Positions 12,249-24,091 are shown, counted from the first letter of the stretch. The stretch is 64,000 bases of DNA from Eutreptiella sp. 'Long Island Sound 2002' (GCA_964036045.1 OZ038378.1:186781128-186845127); one strand, 5' to 3'. Notes: generated by a model not told the origin, from the letters alone. A program made the numbers and translations.

Positions 12249-13241
12249 TCAGCGCCCTTAGCTCTCCCCTGATGCATTTTGAGCGCTTGTGAGGTCGACA
12301 GATTGTCCCTTACCTGCTTGCTCTCTTACATCTTTCGGTGACCTGCCATCAGAGTGGCCATATACCCCCCCCTGCTGAATCCAGGGGAGGATGGCCCCTC
12401 TCTTCTCCTATTCGTCACTCCCCCCCCTGCTGAATCCTTGGGAAACCAGGTAGGGCGACTGACCTTCACATTTTCTGAGCTGTTGGGGCCTTGAAGCCCA
12501 TACGACGTTGCGCAACGGATGCCGCTGTCATCGGCATTGCGATTTTTGGTGTGTGGTCTGGTTTCATGGCACTTGCGGAATCCAGACCAGTCGACGTGTA
12601 TCTCGAGGCTATATATGGCCTGCACTCAGGCGTTTTCCTGTCCACCCTCCTGCACATGCCTTATCCTAGCCAGCGCGTGGTTTGGCGCTCTGTCCAGAGT
12701 GTGTTTACACGCCTATTACCCCGCTTCTTGCTTGTCTTCCTGTTCCCCAGGATATGTGCATCTGTATGTCAGCCCATCACTGAAGTGTGGACTGTTTTTC
12801 CCCCCCGACGGGATGTGAATCGACTACGAAGGCGCCCTGAGTCGCCGTTTACATGTTCTAACATAGGGTCCAGCTTGGACCAGTACCTAAGTACAGATTC
12901 TTCTGTTTGAGTGCCCGTGATACCGTGTGCCCTATTCGCTGTGTGTGGAGATCCTGATGGCGCCAGGCGGGAAGCCCAGTTGCCTGACTACACTCCCAGC
13001 GGTCCGCCACTGTCAGTCCCAGTTGAGCCTGCCGACCCGCAGACGCACTGGCAGTCGGGTGGGGAAGGTTTGCCTGGGAACCTGGTGGTTTGAGGAGTCG
13101 ACGCCTCCGCCCACACTGCATGAGGACTCCCTCATGTATGGCCTTCGTGGTAATAGGGCGAGGGAAAAGACGGCCTTGACGCCCGATCCCTTAAGGAGTA
13201 GCTCGTTCGGCTGTACCACTCTGGACTCGCGTCGTGGATAT
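12249..13241 (+). other. A1 3' untranslated region, first part (before B1)
   Basis: About 1 kb between the pol stop and the B1 insertion, matching 48360-49368 of A2 on the other strand. It contains two C-tract repeats (C8 then TGCTGAATCC) at about 12366-12383 and 12420-12437, and a palindrome CATGAGG-ACTC-CCTCATG at 13119-13136, also present in A2. Open frames here (for example 12491-12910) are not kept in frame in A2, so I see no supported gene. Confidence 0.75.
13238..13241. repeat. Target-site duplication ATAT (left) of B1
   Basis: ATAT precedes the B1 LTR here and recurs at 38878-38881 after the final LTR piece. Joining the flanks restores the sequence seen uninterrupted in A2 near 48338 on the other strand. 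Confidence 0.85.
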
Positions 13242-15609
13242 TGAAGCCGGTTCGGACCCCCGTGGCCATCTTGGGGTCACTTGGGGTGTGTATCTATGTG
13301 CCGGCAAGCCGCCATTGGCTGATATCATACTCTCCCATCCACCTGAACTAACCCGATGTGATAGTGTGATAGGTTTGGCGATTCGAGCTATGAGCGGCCA
13401 TATTCAGTACCGAGGCGCCGCCAGCGGAGATTTATATATCAGAATATCAGAAATCAACAGGGTTTTATTATCATAATGTTTCCGTAATTTTTCAGCCTTT
13501 CGTTCTGATGGTCAATGTATCGGCGACTGCCAGTTGGCTCGCGATTTTGCGTTAACCGATTGGTTAACTGTTATTTCCAGATATTTTGGCGGAAACCCCG
13601 ATGAAGGGTCAGATTTCATCAGTAAAGGGTTCGTTGCTTCCGCAATTTTCTAAATATGCACTCGAAATTTTATTCCGAATTTTTCGCGATGTCGAAATCG
13701 GATTTTCGACTTCGACTTCGCCGCACTTGATTTGGTCATCTTCGAGGGGTCATACTTTTTTCCCTATGCCCGAATCAGGCTTCCCTTATACTTGCCACCC
13801 ATTTGACTTGGAGATATAAGGGAAACAAAAGCGGATCGTGGGACCACTTTGAAGGGCCATATCTACGAGCGAGTGTGAGGAAAGAGAACAAAGAAAAGTT
13901 GCGTTGCAAGCGCCTTGGTCTCAACTTAATTCAGGAAGCATCAAACGCCTTTGGTGTGTACACATGCCCGATAAAGCAAGGGATAATGGTCAAGAGGGTA
14001 TAAAGTGATATATAACTCTTGGATCGTGCAACCGAATATTTCATTGCGACTTTTGAGTGTACCGCATGAGTGTTGGGGTTGCATAGCAACTTTCCTTTGG
14101 GTTCCTACGTATTTCTAACGTGAAGTTATGTCCATGGAGGGACATGGCATATCATGGTGGGAGCCACATTTTGAGGGTATGTGTTATATGCATGGTATAT
14201 GTTTGATATGCTCACGCCCATGTTATATATCTTCGTGTGGCCGAAGAGATGGGGAGCCATACGTGAAAAGGGCCTTGCCCATGTCCCAATTGTGGGATTC
14301 AAAGCGCTAGACTAAGTCTACCGCATATGTATTGCTCATGGTATGTTTGGCAAAGAGATCCATCAGTGCACTCCCATTTTCATGGGGCATGTAGATATGG
14401 TTGGCGAAGGTATCTCCATGCGCTCGATTGGGGATCCAAGTGGGAGAATTGTTCGTAGATGGTTCCAATCATTTGTGTATTGAACCATAAGCGGATATCA
14501 TGGGTGAGCATAGAGATATACTATCATGACAACTTTGTATTTGGTCATATTTTCATGTTTTTGACCTCAATTGTTGCCCATTTTTGCGTTTTGTGTACTT
14601 ACCTGGTCGGCAAACCGCAAGAAGCCTATGGGGAGTCGAGCCATGGTATGTTGTTCATATGTTTGCATATGCTTTGGAGTTGAACACCACCATATGCCGG
14701 ATCGCGTACTCCATTTGGCTTGGCGCACGAAGGATCACAAGAATTGGTCTCAAGATCATTGGCTGACTTGGGCAGTGCGTGGCGCCCATATCTGAAGGGG
14801 TTTTGAGGGTAAAGTGGGGATGTACATGGGCATTGGCCTTTGGTCTCTATCCTCCATGAATACTAGACTTCGATTCCATGCATGCTTCGAGCCTTCGGAT
14901 AAGTGGTAACTTCATTTTTGAGTATATATTTGATATATGGCCAATATGGTGTGAATTGGCAGTTTTTTGGCATGTTATGAGTTCAAACTCATGGGGCATA
15001 TCTCCAAGCCCATTCGACTTCAAGTCCAACCAAGTTTATGTCAGGGTAGGGCATGGTCCTGAGTGCGACTCTAGGCCATGACACGCCACCTCCCAAATTG
15101 GGCTAGGATTCAGAGGCTTGGGAGTGAACACATTTTTGGGGTTTGTGTATTGACTTGTGACACATGGCATTCAGCCATCTCATTTGACCTGGTTCAGGGC
15201 AATACGTTGGTGAGTCATAGGAAGGTCTTGAGTCCAGGGAATGAGGGGTTTATGGCTGTGAATATGTATGTTTACCTCTTTCCCCAACTTTGCTTTATTT
15301 GTGTTCATATGCCAATTTCAGGGCTTTCTTCCTTGGTGCAATTCTTGTACATGCCCGCCATCGTGAGACCATCGATGTGCTGAACGGAAGCCCGCAGCCT
15401 GATTTGGATTGTGAATTGGGCTATTGCTGTATTTGTGGGATCTGGTTGCTGTTCAGGGTTGAAGGAGGATTACATTTTCTATATTTTAAGATTTTCGACC
15501 TTGGACTTTGAGGATTTTGAGAAATGCAATCGTTGATCCGGAGTAAATCAGCAGGAGTAACAGGTGGAAGGGGTACAGCGGGGGCCGGTCCTGGTAGGGA
15601 CCTTCTTTA
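13242..15609 (+). repeat. B1 5' LTR (2368 bp)
   Basis: It starts TGAAGCCGG at 13242 (the same start follows the polypurine tract at 24092) and ends CTTCTTTA at 15609, just before the primer site. Its first ~700 bp match the first part of the A2 LTR, including a block around ATCAACAGGGTTTTATT (13452-13469) and a TCGAA-rich inverted repeat near 13687. Confidence 0.9.
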
Positions 15610-15621
15610 TGGTAGCAGAGG
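15610..15621 (+). other. B1 primer-binding site (initiator tRNA-Met type)
   Basis: TGGTAGCAGAGG is complementary to a tRNA 3' end reading CCTCTGCTACCA, which is the end of animal-type initiator tRNA-Met. It directly follows the LTR. Plant-type initiator tRNA would need TGGTATCAGAGC, so the match also says something about the host tRNA. Confidence 0.85.
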
Positions 15622-15829
15622 CTTACCTGCTGCCCCTACCTACCGCCCACCCGGGTACTTGGGCCCTTATGAGCCCTGCCCAAGTACGATCCGGGTGCGT
15701 ATTGTGGACTCGGTGGAGACCACGCCGGAGATTTGAGCCATAGAAGGACCGAGACGTTCAAGAGCATGGCGAACTCCGGAAGTTGAAGCCCGAAGAGAAT
15801 AACGACATTCGGGAAGAGGCGGACGTGAC

Positions 15830-18631
15830 ATGGAGGACCTGGTCTCCATGTGTGAGCGTCGCTGCCGAAAGGAATGCAACCTCCGCTCCGCCGCGGAGGA
15901 CTCTGATGAGGCCTGCCATTCAGGCAGCAGTGGAGGACGGGCCCGGCGCTACCGGAAGCGCGGGTCACCGGAGTCCGCGGCAAGGGACGCCGGGGCCATG
16001 GACACGGACCCCAGCCCGGTCAGGCTGTGGGAATCCGAGGGGCACTCCGAGGGCTATCGGACAGCCTACGAGCCACCTTCGGAGTCGGAGATGTCCGCGC
16101 TGATTGCCAGGGCGCATACGGCCCCCGAGCCCGCCCTGAAGCACGATGCCGAGGGCTTGGAGAGGCCAGCCAGGGCCCGGACGGCACCTGTGCCCCGGCA
16201 CACGGGACCAGAGACGGACGCCATAGGCGATACGCCTATTGGTGATGAGTCAGAGGTGCCGGGAACCGCGGGATGCGCTGAATCCGGCGGAAAGCACGCT
16301 GCGTGCCACTGCGAGCACGTGTCCTTCCTCATGGGCAAGTACCCGAAGATGGGGATGGACGCCATCGTGCATCGCCTTGACCGCCTGGACAACGCCAAGG
16401 ACGGTCTAGAGGAGGACGTCGCGGGGATCCTGGACGACCAGTCAGCCGCGGAGAAAGACATGGAGAAGCTGCGAGCGGAACGGGACCGGTACCAGGAGAA
16501 GCTGGAGCTGGCCCTGGAGAAGCAGCAGCGAGTGGTGGACAGCCTCCTCCACCTGGTGGAGGACATGTCGGGACGCCTGAAAAGGATAGAGGAGCTACAG
16601 CCCCTCGCCTCGGGTCCGAAGCTCCCGGCAAAGCCGGCCGCGGCAGAGCTGGTGCAGCGGGTTAAGACCCTCCGGAGCGCCATGGATAAACCCATGGGCG
16701 GCCCGGCAGAGGCACCCTACGCGCCTCCGCGTGTTGACCCGGGTGCGCTGCCGTTTGTTCCCATGTTCAGCGAATCCACAATGCTCGGGGAACACACGGC
16801 ACCGGCTGGGTCCATGCGGGAAGGGCACGTAACGACGGACCCGAGGAGCCTGACGGCACAGATGTCCCATGCCGCCCAGGGTGTACCGATCACGACGAAT
16901 ATGGTAGTTTATGCGGAAGAGGAGATCCAGAGCCAGACCATGCAGGGGCGAACCATGGGGAGCGCCGACGGACATGGTCGAGGTCATCCGAGCGGAAACC
17001 TGTGGGCGAAGGACCCCAATACGGGGATATGGACGGCCGATGGAGCAAGTCCTTCCCGCATTTCAAACCCCATGGGTTCAGGCCCAACTGGACCGCACTC
17101 CATGGAGGAGAGGGATGTACGGGGAGTGTATTCACACCCCCCGGCTACAGGTGGTATCCGTCTCGGTGGAGTGGTGGCTGGAGACGTCGGAGACGCCATC
17201 AGGATTGACGACCTCAGGGGAATCAAAATCCCCTACTACGATGGCAACCCCTCCAACCTGGACGACTTCATGGATTGGGAGGACTTTGCTGAGGAGGTCG
17301 TCGGCGAGATGCGGGGAGCGCCGCGGGATAAGTGGGTATGCCGGACATTCCTGCACCGGCTGGCGCAGGACCTGAAAGAGGAGCTGCGGGATCAGATCCG
17401 GGAAGGACTGATCAGGACGGAGCAGGCCTGCCTCCAGTGGTTGGAGGATGAGGAGCGGGTGGACGCTCAGAATCAGAAGCTGAAGGACCTTTGGTCCATT
17501 CCGCTGCCGCTGGACCGCGGTGAGTTGCGGGTCCGGGAGTGGAACCGGTATCTGCGGAAGTACCGCAGATGCCTCAAGCTGGTGGAAGACTGGAACGAGG
17601 CCAGTGAGATCCGCCACTTGCTGAAAGACGTCCTCCCCGGCAATTGGAAGAGGAGAGTGGAGGACGAGGAGAAGAAGCGCGCCAAGAAGCGGGTGGCGGT
17701 GAGGATCATGGCGGCGGAGGATACCCATGCGGCTATCATGGAGTTCTTCAGGAGGAACCTGGGCGAACCCAACCGGATGTTGGGACTGAAGAACGCCGTG
17801 TACGTGGAGGTGTTTGGAGACTCCATGGGGCAAAGGTTGCTGCGCCTCAACAACGTGGATTGGAGGCGCGGGGGGCCGCTGAGGATGCAAGTCATCTTCG
17901 CCCGCATGAGCCTTGACGAGATCGTGAAGTACATCACGGTGGAGTTGAAGCTCAATGCGAAGAACGAGGCCCACGTGCAGGATCGACATGGTCATGGACA
18001 ACGAGGCCACCGAGAAGACCGCCATCATCGGGAGATCCAGGAGGACACGGCCAACTCCGCGGAGGATGGTAGTGGAAGTGGCCAAGACCACTGGACAGGG
18101 TCCCGGGAGGATCATGAGGAGGCCCATTTCTTCGCGTTTGTGGCACATAACGTGAGGAACCATGGGCAGGATCGGTCCAGATGGAGCCAGGTGGGACCCA
18201 ATAAGAGCAGAGCGCCAAGGAGGATCGGGAACCCACCGCTCTCGTTCCGGGAGTACAGGTCTCAGCACGACGGGTGCTGGGTCTGTTATGGCAAGGGAAA
18301 CAACCATGCGCATGACCACCGTCAGTGCAAGGTGTATGAGGCGGACAAGAAGGCCTACTTCGCCGCTCACCCCGAGAAGAAGCCCAAGGAGCAGCGGATT
18401 TCCGATTGGAAGGCGGAGGGCGGAGACGGGGGAAAAGGCCAAGGCAAAGGCCAAGGAAAAGGCGGAGAAAGAGGCTATGGTGGTGGACCTGGCCAAGACC
18501 GACGAGTGAGGTCGATCCAGGAGGTTGCTGAGGACATGTTGAGGACGTTGGAGGAACTCAAAGCCCAGCAACGCGGTGGACAAAGTCCTGGCGGATCGCA
18601 GCCGGAAGGGGCTGCGGGAAGCCAAGTCTAG
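15830..18631 (+). CDS. gag: B1 gag (933 aa)
   Basis: The open frame starts at an ATG (MEDLVSMCERRC) and ends at the TAG shared with family A and B2. Residues about 190-255 are a charged coiled coil. About 464-620 is the Gag structural domain, similar to that of A (YDGNPSNLDDF, then WNEASEIRHLLKDVLP). Near 815 is a zinc knuckle C-X2-C-X8-H-X4-C rich in His. The tail is Gly/Lys-rich (GKGQGKGQGKGG), likely RNA-binding. The same frame is open upstream from an ATG at 15524 inside the LTR, except for a TGA at 15734-15736; B2 is open there. One codon present in B2 (near 17270) is missing. Gag builds the particle and packages RNA. It is intact from 15830, although pol is not. Confidence 0.85.
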   Translation: MEDLVSMCERRCRKECNLRSAAEDSDEACHSGSSGGRARRYRKRGSPESAARDAGAMDTDPSPVRLWESEGHSEGYRTAYEPPSESEMSALIARAHTAPEPALKHDAEGLERPARARTAPVPRHTGPETDAIGDTPIGDESEVPGTAGCAESGGKHAACHCEHVSFLMGKYPKMGMDAIVHRLDRLDNAKDGLEEDVAGILDDQSAAEKDMEKLRAERDRYQEKLELALEKQQRVVDSLLHLVEDMSGRLKRIEELQPLASGPKLPAKPAAAELVQRVKTLRSAMDKPMGGPAEAPYAPPRVDPGALPFVPMFSESTMLGEHTAPAGSMREGHVTTDPRSLTAQMSHAAQGVPITTNMVVYAEEEIQSQTMQGRTMGSADGHGRGHPSGNLWAKDPNTGIWTADGASPSRISNPMGSGPTGPHSMEERDVRGVYSHPPATGGIRLGGVVAGDVGDAIRIDDLRGIKIPYYDGNPSNLDDFMDWEDFAEEVVGEMRGAPRDKWVCRTFLHRLAQDLKEELRDQIREGLIRTEQACLQWLEDEERVDAQNQKLKDLWSIPLPLDRGELRVREWNRYLRKYRRCLKLVEDWNEASEIRHLLKDVLPGNWKRRVEDEEKKRAKKRVAVRIMAAEDTHAAIMEFFRRNLGEPNRMLGLKNAVYVEVFGDSMGQRLLRLNNVDWRRGGPLRMQVIFARMSLDEIVKYITVELKLNAKNEAHVQDRHGHGQRGHREDRHHREIQEDTANSAEDGSGSGQDHWTGSREDHEEAHFFAFVAHNVRNHGQDRSRWSQVGPNKSRAPRRIGNPPLSFREYRSQHDGCWVCYGKGNNHAHDHRQCKVYEADKKAYFAAHPEKKPKEQRISDWKAEGGDGGKGQGKGQGKGGERGYGGGPGQDRRVRSIQEVAEDMLRTLEELKAQQRGGQSPGGSQPEGAAGSQV
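18629..18631 (+). promoter_or_regulatory. Probable readthrough stop (TAG) with downstream hairpin, B1
   Basis: TAG is followed by AGGAGCC, then a CCCAC/GTGGG stem (18639-18643 and 18648-18652, loop GGGA). Seven bases separate stop and stem, close to the layout of the gammaretroviral gag UAG readthrough signal. B2 is identical here. The frame after TAG stays open toward protease. Confidence 0.65.
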
Positions 18632-20320
18632 AGGAGCCCCCACGGGAGTGGGACCTCGGAGGTCTCTCCTCCGAAAATCAGTGGAAGCCCAGAGAAAGCG
18701 AAGGCACATCGGGTGCCAAAGAAGGCTCCAGAAGAGCCAAAACCACTGAGTTCCGCCACTCCCAAACCCCTGGAGCGCCCTGCCAAGGGAAGTACATGTG
18801 GGTACGGGACATGGCAAGAAGGAAGGAGCGACCACGGAGAGCCCCGTGGATGGGCAGGACCAACCCAAGATCTACACCATCCGTGACCATACCCTTGAAG
18901 TCCTGATGCACCCGGACGTGCTAGAGTTGCATGCCGTGAGGGTCGTCCATACACCTCATGGCGACGAGCGGCAGTTGCACTTGAAAGTGCGAGTACGGTG
19001 CGGACGAGAGGAGAAGGTGGTGGATGTGTTAGTGGATACGGGTGCCAAGGTGAGCCTGGTCCGCAGAGGGTTGTTCAAGGAGGAACTCCTGCAGCTTAGC
19101 CGGAGACCGGTCTGCCTGAAGGTCGCCAACGGAGAGATTATGGGTGGCGGCACCCATGAGGCCACCATCAGTATGGAATTCTGGGAGCATGAGCGCTTGA
19201 ACCGCCCTGATCAGGCGAAGAGAAGCACTCTATCCGGGAACTTCTATGTGGCCGACATTACCGATTGGGATATGATCATGGGGTATGACTTCATGGGGGC
19301 AAACGCCATTGGAGCCCTTCCCCATCGTGCAACGCTGGTCCGGGAGGATGATGAATGCCTCACATGGCTGTCCACGGACTATGCATGCGGATCATCCCAA
19401 TGGAACGCTGAGGAAGAGGATCGGATCGTCCGAGCGGTGCAAGCTGTGGGTGCCAAGTCCAGAGGAGTCCGCGGAGTTCAGCTCACGGAGTATGGAATGG
19501 CGCCGCAGGTGTACGACAGGATGATCCAGACGCTGGGAGCCGAAGCGCCCGAGACGGACGTCTTCGCTTCCCGGGATGCCCCACTTCTGCGGAAGTGTAG
19601 GAAGCCCTGGCATCGAGGAGACTCAGCCTGGCACAGGCATTGGGGTTTGAAGGAGTGGGGACCCATGTATTGGCATGGCTCCCTGGACAATACCAGACGT
19701 ACGGTGGAGAAGATTATCGCGGATAGGGCGAAGGGGATCCTGGTCATAACCGGCATAGGATCCACCCCATGTCCGCTGGAGGGTCTCAAGTCGACGCTGG
19801 ACTCCATCACCCTGAACGAGATGTCATTCGGGCCAGAGGAGGAGTTGTTCATCGACGCCAAGGGTGTATCAATGACCTCCCCGGGTCAAGCGCTGGGTAC
19901 CAAGGCTTTCCTGGTGGATGGGGCGCAAGCCCAGCCCACGGGTGATGAAGCATTCATCCGTAGGGTGGAGGCGGTGCCCATGAAGGTCATGTTTGAGCCC
20001 AAGGAGGGGACAGATCAGCCAATTGATGGCATTGACGTCCTGTCCCACGCCGAGATCGACGACGTCATCAACTACATGCGGATGGGGATGCACGACCGTG
20101 TGGCTGTCAAGAAGAGGCGTGCCATGGTCACATCTCCGCATTGGTGGGATGACAAGATGTTGGTCAGCGGCAGGTACGAGAAGGATGAGTTTTTGGCGAG
20201 GGTCATGGATCACATCGCGGACCAATACGATGGTCCGGTTGGGTCGGACCCACCAACGTGGGTTTTCCAAGAGTGGGAACCGGTAGCTACGAGCACGGGC
20301 CCGAGGCCGCACATTTTTGA
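18632..20320 (+). pseudogene. pol: B1 pol, protease part (frameshifted)
   Basis: This carries the aspartic protease motif VDTGAKVSLV (about 19035-19065) and a linker conserved with B2. An extra A near 18755-18760, relative to B2, puts the protease out of the gag frame. A one-base loss near 20261 returns it toward the RT frame. A TGA at 20318-20320 in the RT frame is also present in B2. The protease would cleave Gag and Gag-Pol in the particle. Confidence 0.85.
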
Positions 20321-23300
20321 AGATTATCGGTGGGAATCGCGACCCACGACGATGAAGACGGCATATTGGACGAGGAGAAGTCGGACTCGGACCCAGAAGA
20401 GGCCTATACCACAGTGCGTTCGGTTGTATCGATACCGAAGCAAGCGGCTGAAGAGGCCCAGGAGAACCCGAAGGTCGCCGAGCTGAAGGAGAGGCTGATC
20501 AAGGCCTATCCGCGGCTATTCAGTGGCGTTGCCAACAAGAACCCTCCAGATCGTGGGAGGTTCGGCACAGCGAAGATCAAGCTGAAGCCAAACCCCAAGA
20601 TCTATCGTCATCGGGAGTACCAACTTCAGGGCGATCGGGCCGAGGCCATGAAGAAGCTGGTGGCCGAGTTCATTGAGCGGGGATGGATCGAACCCTCCGA
20701 CAGTGAGTGGGCCAGCCCAGCCTTCATCGTGCCCAAGAAGGAGAAGGGCGAGTGGAGGTTGGTGGTTGATTACAGAGGTTTGAACGAGCAGACCCAGCAC
20801 GACTCGTACTCGCTTCCCCTGATCGACTCCATCCTCCAAAAGCAACAGAAAAAGCGGATCTTCACGGTGTTGGACCTGAAACACGGTTATCACCAGATGC
20901 CGCTACACCCGGACTCCAGGCCCTGCACAGCGATGTCGACGCCGCTGGGGCCCATGCAGTGGAAAGTGGTGCCTATGGGCGCCAAGAATGGCAACGCCGC
21001 TTTCCAGCGCATGATGGAGGACCTACTCGGTCCTGTCCGGGACTGTGCCGACCCCTTTGTGGATGACATCATCATCGGATCCGGCACGGAGAACATGACT
21101 GAGGACGAGCTCATCGACGCGCATGAGAAGGATCTGCGCCGAGTGCTCAGCGAGTTGGACAAGCACAACATGGTGTGCAAGCCCACCAAAGCCTCACTCT
21201 TCGTGAAGGAAGTGGAGTTTGCGGGTCATGTGGTTGGTCACGGGCAACGCCGTCCCATGCCTGGGAAGCTGGCGTCCCTGCACCACTGGGAGAAGCCCCA
21301 GACCATCAGCGAACTCCGGTCCTTCATGGGGTTCTGCAATTACTATTCGGGCTATGTCCGGATGTATGCAGAACTGTCGGGGCCGCTGCACAAGATGCTG
21401 CAGGTGGGGAAGTTCGATGGCCGGAAGGGGAGCAAGAAGAAGCTTGTCTGGACCCCCGAGGCTGAAGATGCGTTCAACCGCCTGAAGGAGCGACTCCTGG
21501 GGCAGTTGGGGCTGTTCCTGGTGGACCCGGACAAGGGATTCGTGCTACGGACAGACGCCTCGGACTATGCCGTGGGGGCAGTCCTCGAGCAAGTCCGGGA
21601 CGACGGGACTCATGTTCCTGTGGCGTTTTGGAGCAGGATCCTGGCCGAGGGCCAACGCCGAACATGGAGCGCGAGGGAGAAGGAGACATACGCCATTGTA
21701 TGTGCGCTCAGGAAGTGGTCTGGCCACATCGGACTGCAGCCGGTGGTGGTTTGCACGGACCACCAGTCCCTACAGAGCTGGCACAAGGACCACGTCGACA
21801 CCCCCTCAGGACCAGCGGCTAGGAGGGCCTGATGGCACGAGACGTTCGCCAAGTTTGACCTCAGCGTCGTGTACGTCCCGGGGAAGGACAATACTGTGGC
21901 AGATTGCCTCAGTCGCTGGGCCTACCCCGCGGGCAAGGCATGGATGGACATATCCAGCCATGGTGACGATGAGGAAACCGAGGAGGCCAAGCGCATCATC
22001 GAGATGGAGAAGGCCATGGAGCAGGAGGGGGTCAAGTGCTTTGTGGTGATGGCAAACCGTACGGACCTGGCCAAGTTCCGGGGTGCCCGCGTCCAAGCTA
22101 TTCGGGAGGAAACCCTCGAGCAATGGATGGTGGTTCCTGTAGAGCTAGTCAGGTCGGTGCTCACAGAGGACTGGTCGGATGACTACGCGGCATCCGAGCA
22201 CTGGAGCAAGTACTGGAATGCCGTGAGCGCCCCGTCGGACGACGAGTGGCCTGAGGGCTTAACCGAGGATGGGGACAAGTTGTTCCTCAAGGACAAGCTG
22301 CTGGTGCCCGAGAACCGAGTGGAGGAGCTCATTGACCATTGGCACAATGCCCAGCTCATGCACCCTGGCCGGGACAAGATGCAGCAGGACCTAGAGTGGC
22401 GTTTCAAGTTCCCTCCGGGGTACTACGCCATCTTGGATAGGTACTGCAGCGACTGTGCCGTATGTCGGGCCACGAAGAGCCCCAACCACTCCACAGCGGG
22501 CAACCCGGTGTATACGGCTATACCGGAGGCCCCTATGCGGTCCGTGGCCATGGATGTATTCGCCATGCCTGAGGTCACCGTGGACGGAGAGACCTACGAT
22601 TGTGTCATCCTAGCGGTGGACAGGCACAGCGGGTATCTCGTGGCAGTCCCGGGCAAGAAGTCCAAGAAGAAGGACAAGAAGGACAAGCATGGTGTGGGGC
22701 TGCAGGCCAAGACCGTCGCTAATGCCATGATCAGTCATTGGCTGACGATTTTCGATGTCCCAGCTGTCATCTGCAGCGATCGGGGCAGTCAATTCGTGGG
22801 GACGTGGTTCAAGACGATGTGCAAGCACATGGGGATTCGGCACGCCAAGACCGTGGCATACCACAGCCGGTCGAATGGCCGGGCTGAGGTGGCTGGGCGG
22901 CAGATGTTCGAGAAGTTCCGCCAGCTGCACATCGACGAACCGGGCTGGAATTGGTACAATTTGCTGTGGAGGGTACTCCAAGCGTATCACGACCTTCCGG
23001 GACCCACTGGACTGTCGCCCCATCGCATCCTGTTCCTACGGGATCGAGTGTCACGCACTCTCCCGTGGTTGAACCATGGCAAAGTGGCCCGGGATGCGAA
23101 CGCCATGATGGCTGAGGCGGACGACACGGCGGCCAAGGTGTGCAAGGCACTTCAGGACGAGCATGACAAGAGGGCCAAGTACTTCAAGCAGGGAAAAGTC
23201 CAGAAGTATGCTCTCCAAGACACCGTGTGGGTGGAGCGGCACCACAAGGATGTCCTGTCCAGGCATCGGCAGGCATCTTGGTATGTGCCGGGGGTGATCG

Positions 23301-23698
23301 TGCGGAAGGTCGGGCAAGATGTGTATGCGGTTCGTGTGGGGGATAACAAGATCCTGGACCGCGACCATACCCAGCTTCGTCCCCGAGCACCAGACCCCAG
23401 CGGTCGTCCCGTCACCTTCGAGTTCACGGCCGGCGATGTGGACTTGGACGACGAGGGTGAGGACGACGACTTCACCGCCGAGCAGATTCTGGCGGACAAG
23501 CCGGACCCGGGGACGCCTGGGGGTAGGCTTTATAAAGTCCGTTGGAAGGGATTCGCCGCATCCAAAGACTCGTGGGAGCCTCCGAGCAGTTTTGTGCCGA
23601 GGTACACCACGGTCTGGATCGACTACCTGAAGAAAAAGAAGATTTCTTTGGATGTCAAGGACGTGTTGGTCCATTTGGTTGCTGCTGTAGCACCGTGA
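20321..23698 (+). pseudogene. pol: B1 pol: RT-RNase H-integrase-chromodomain, one nonsense mutation
   Basis: RT with LDLKHGYHQMPL and FVDD (about 21055), RNase H with TDAS (about 21555) and DHQS (about 21760), integrase HHCC (about 22330-22470), D,D,E core with MDVFAMPEV, CSDRGSQF and GRAEVAGRQ (about 22550-22900), a GPY/F-like stretch (about 23285-23340) and a chromodomain (YKVRWKGF, DSWEPPSSF, about 23475-23600). The frame is open except for CGA to TGA at 21830-21832, where B2 has CGA. The chromodomain would steer integration to marked chromatin. Confidence 0.92.
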
Positions 23699-24080
23699 TG
23701 GATCCCCCTTGGCATTTTTGTTTGTTTCTGTGCTTGGGAGACGGGTGAGGGCGTTCATCCGGGGATTTTTGGGCCTTGATTGGCCATCTACCCCCTTCAC
23801 TCGATCTCCACATATATGTTTCATTGTGGTATACTTATTTAGGTCGACCGACGAAGTTTTTCTATCTTTGATCCCCTTGGTCCATGTTGTAGATCAAGAG
23901 GAGACCGAATATGGCGTAGGGCGCTGATTATCAGTGTCCTCACCCCTCCTTTGGGGCATGGGGGACGCCTACGACGTGTGTGGGGCCTCCATGTGTCCTT
24001 GGGAGATGGAGGGGGGGGTTGGGGCCCATTGGGGTCCTCCCGTCCTCTCTTCAATGACTTCCGAGCGGTAACAACGCTCT
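23699..24080 (+). other. B1 3' untranslated region
   Basis: Noncoding DNA between the pol stop and the polypurine tract, matching 27803-28185 of B2 on the other strand. It is much shorter than the ~1.45 kb equivalent in family A. Nothing else is seen. Confidence 0.75.
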
Positions 24081-24091
24081 GAGAAGGGGGG
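24081..24091 (+). other. B1 polypurine tract
   Basis: GAGAAGGGGGG directly abuts the LTR start TGAAGCC at 24092. Such tracts prime plus-strand DNA synthesis. Confidence 0.85.

Noticed and set aside
12491-12910. Possible env-like gene after A1 pol (139 aa, some hydrophobic stretches)
   Set aside because: The frame is broken in A2, which is otherwise intact, and no signal peptide or convincing membrane span is conserved.
13586-15511. Short frames within the LTRs (60-100 aa)
   Set aside because: They recur in LTR copies only because the LTRs are copies, carry no motifs, and lie in A/T-rich noncoding sequence.
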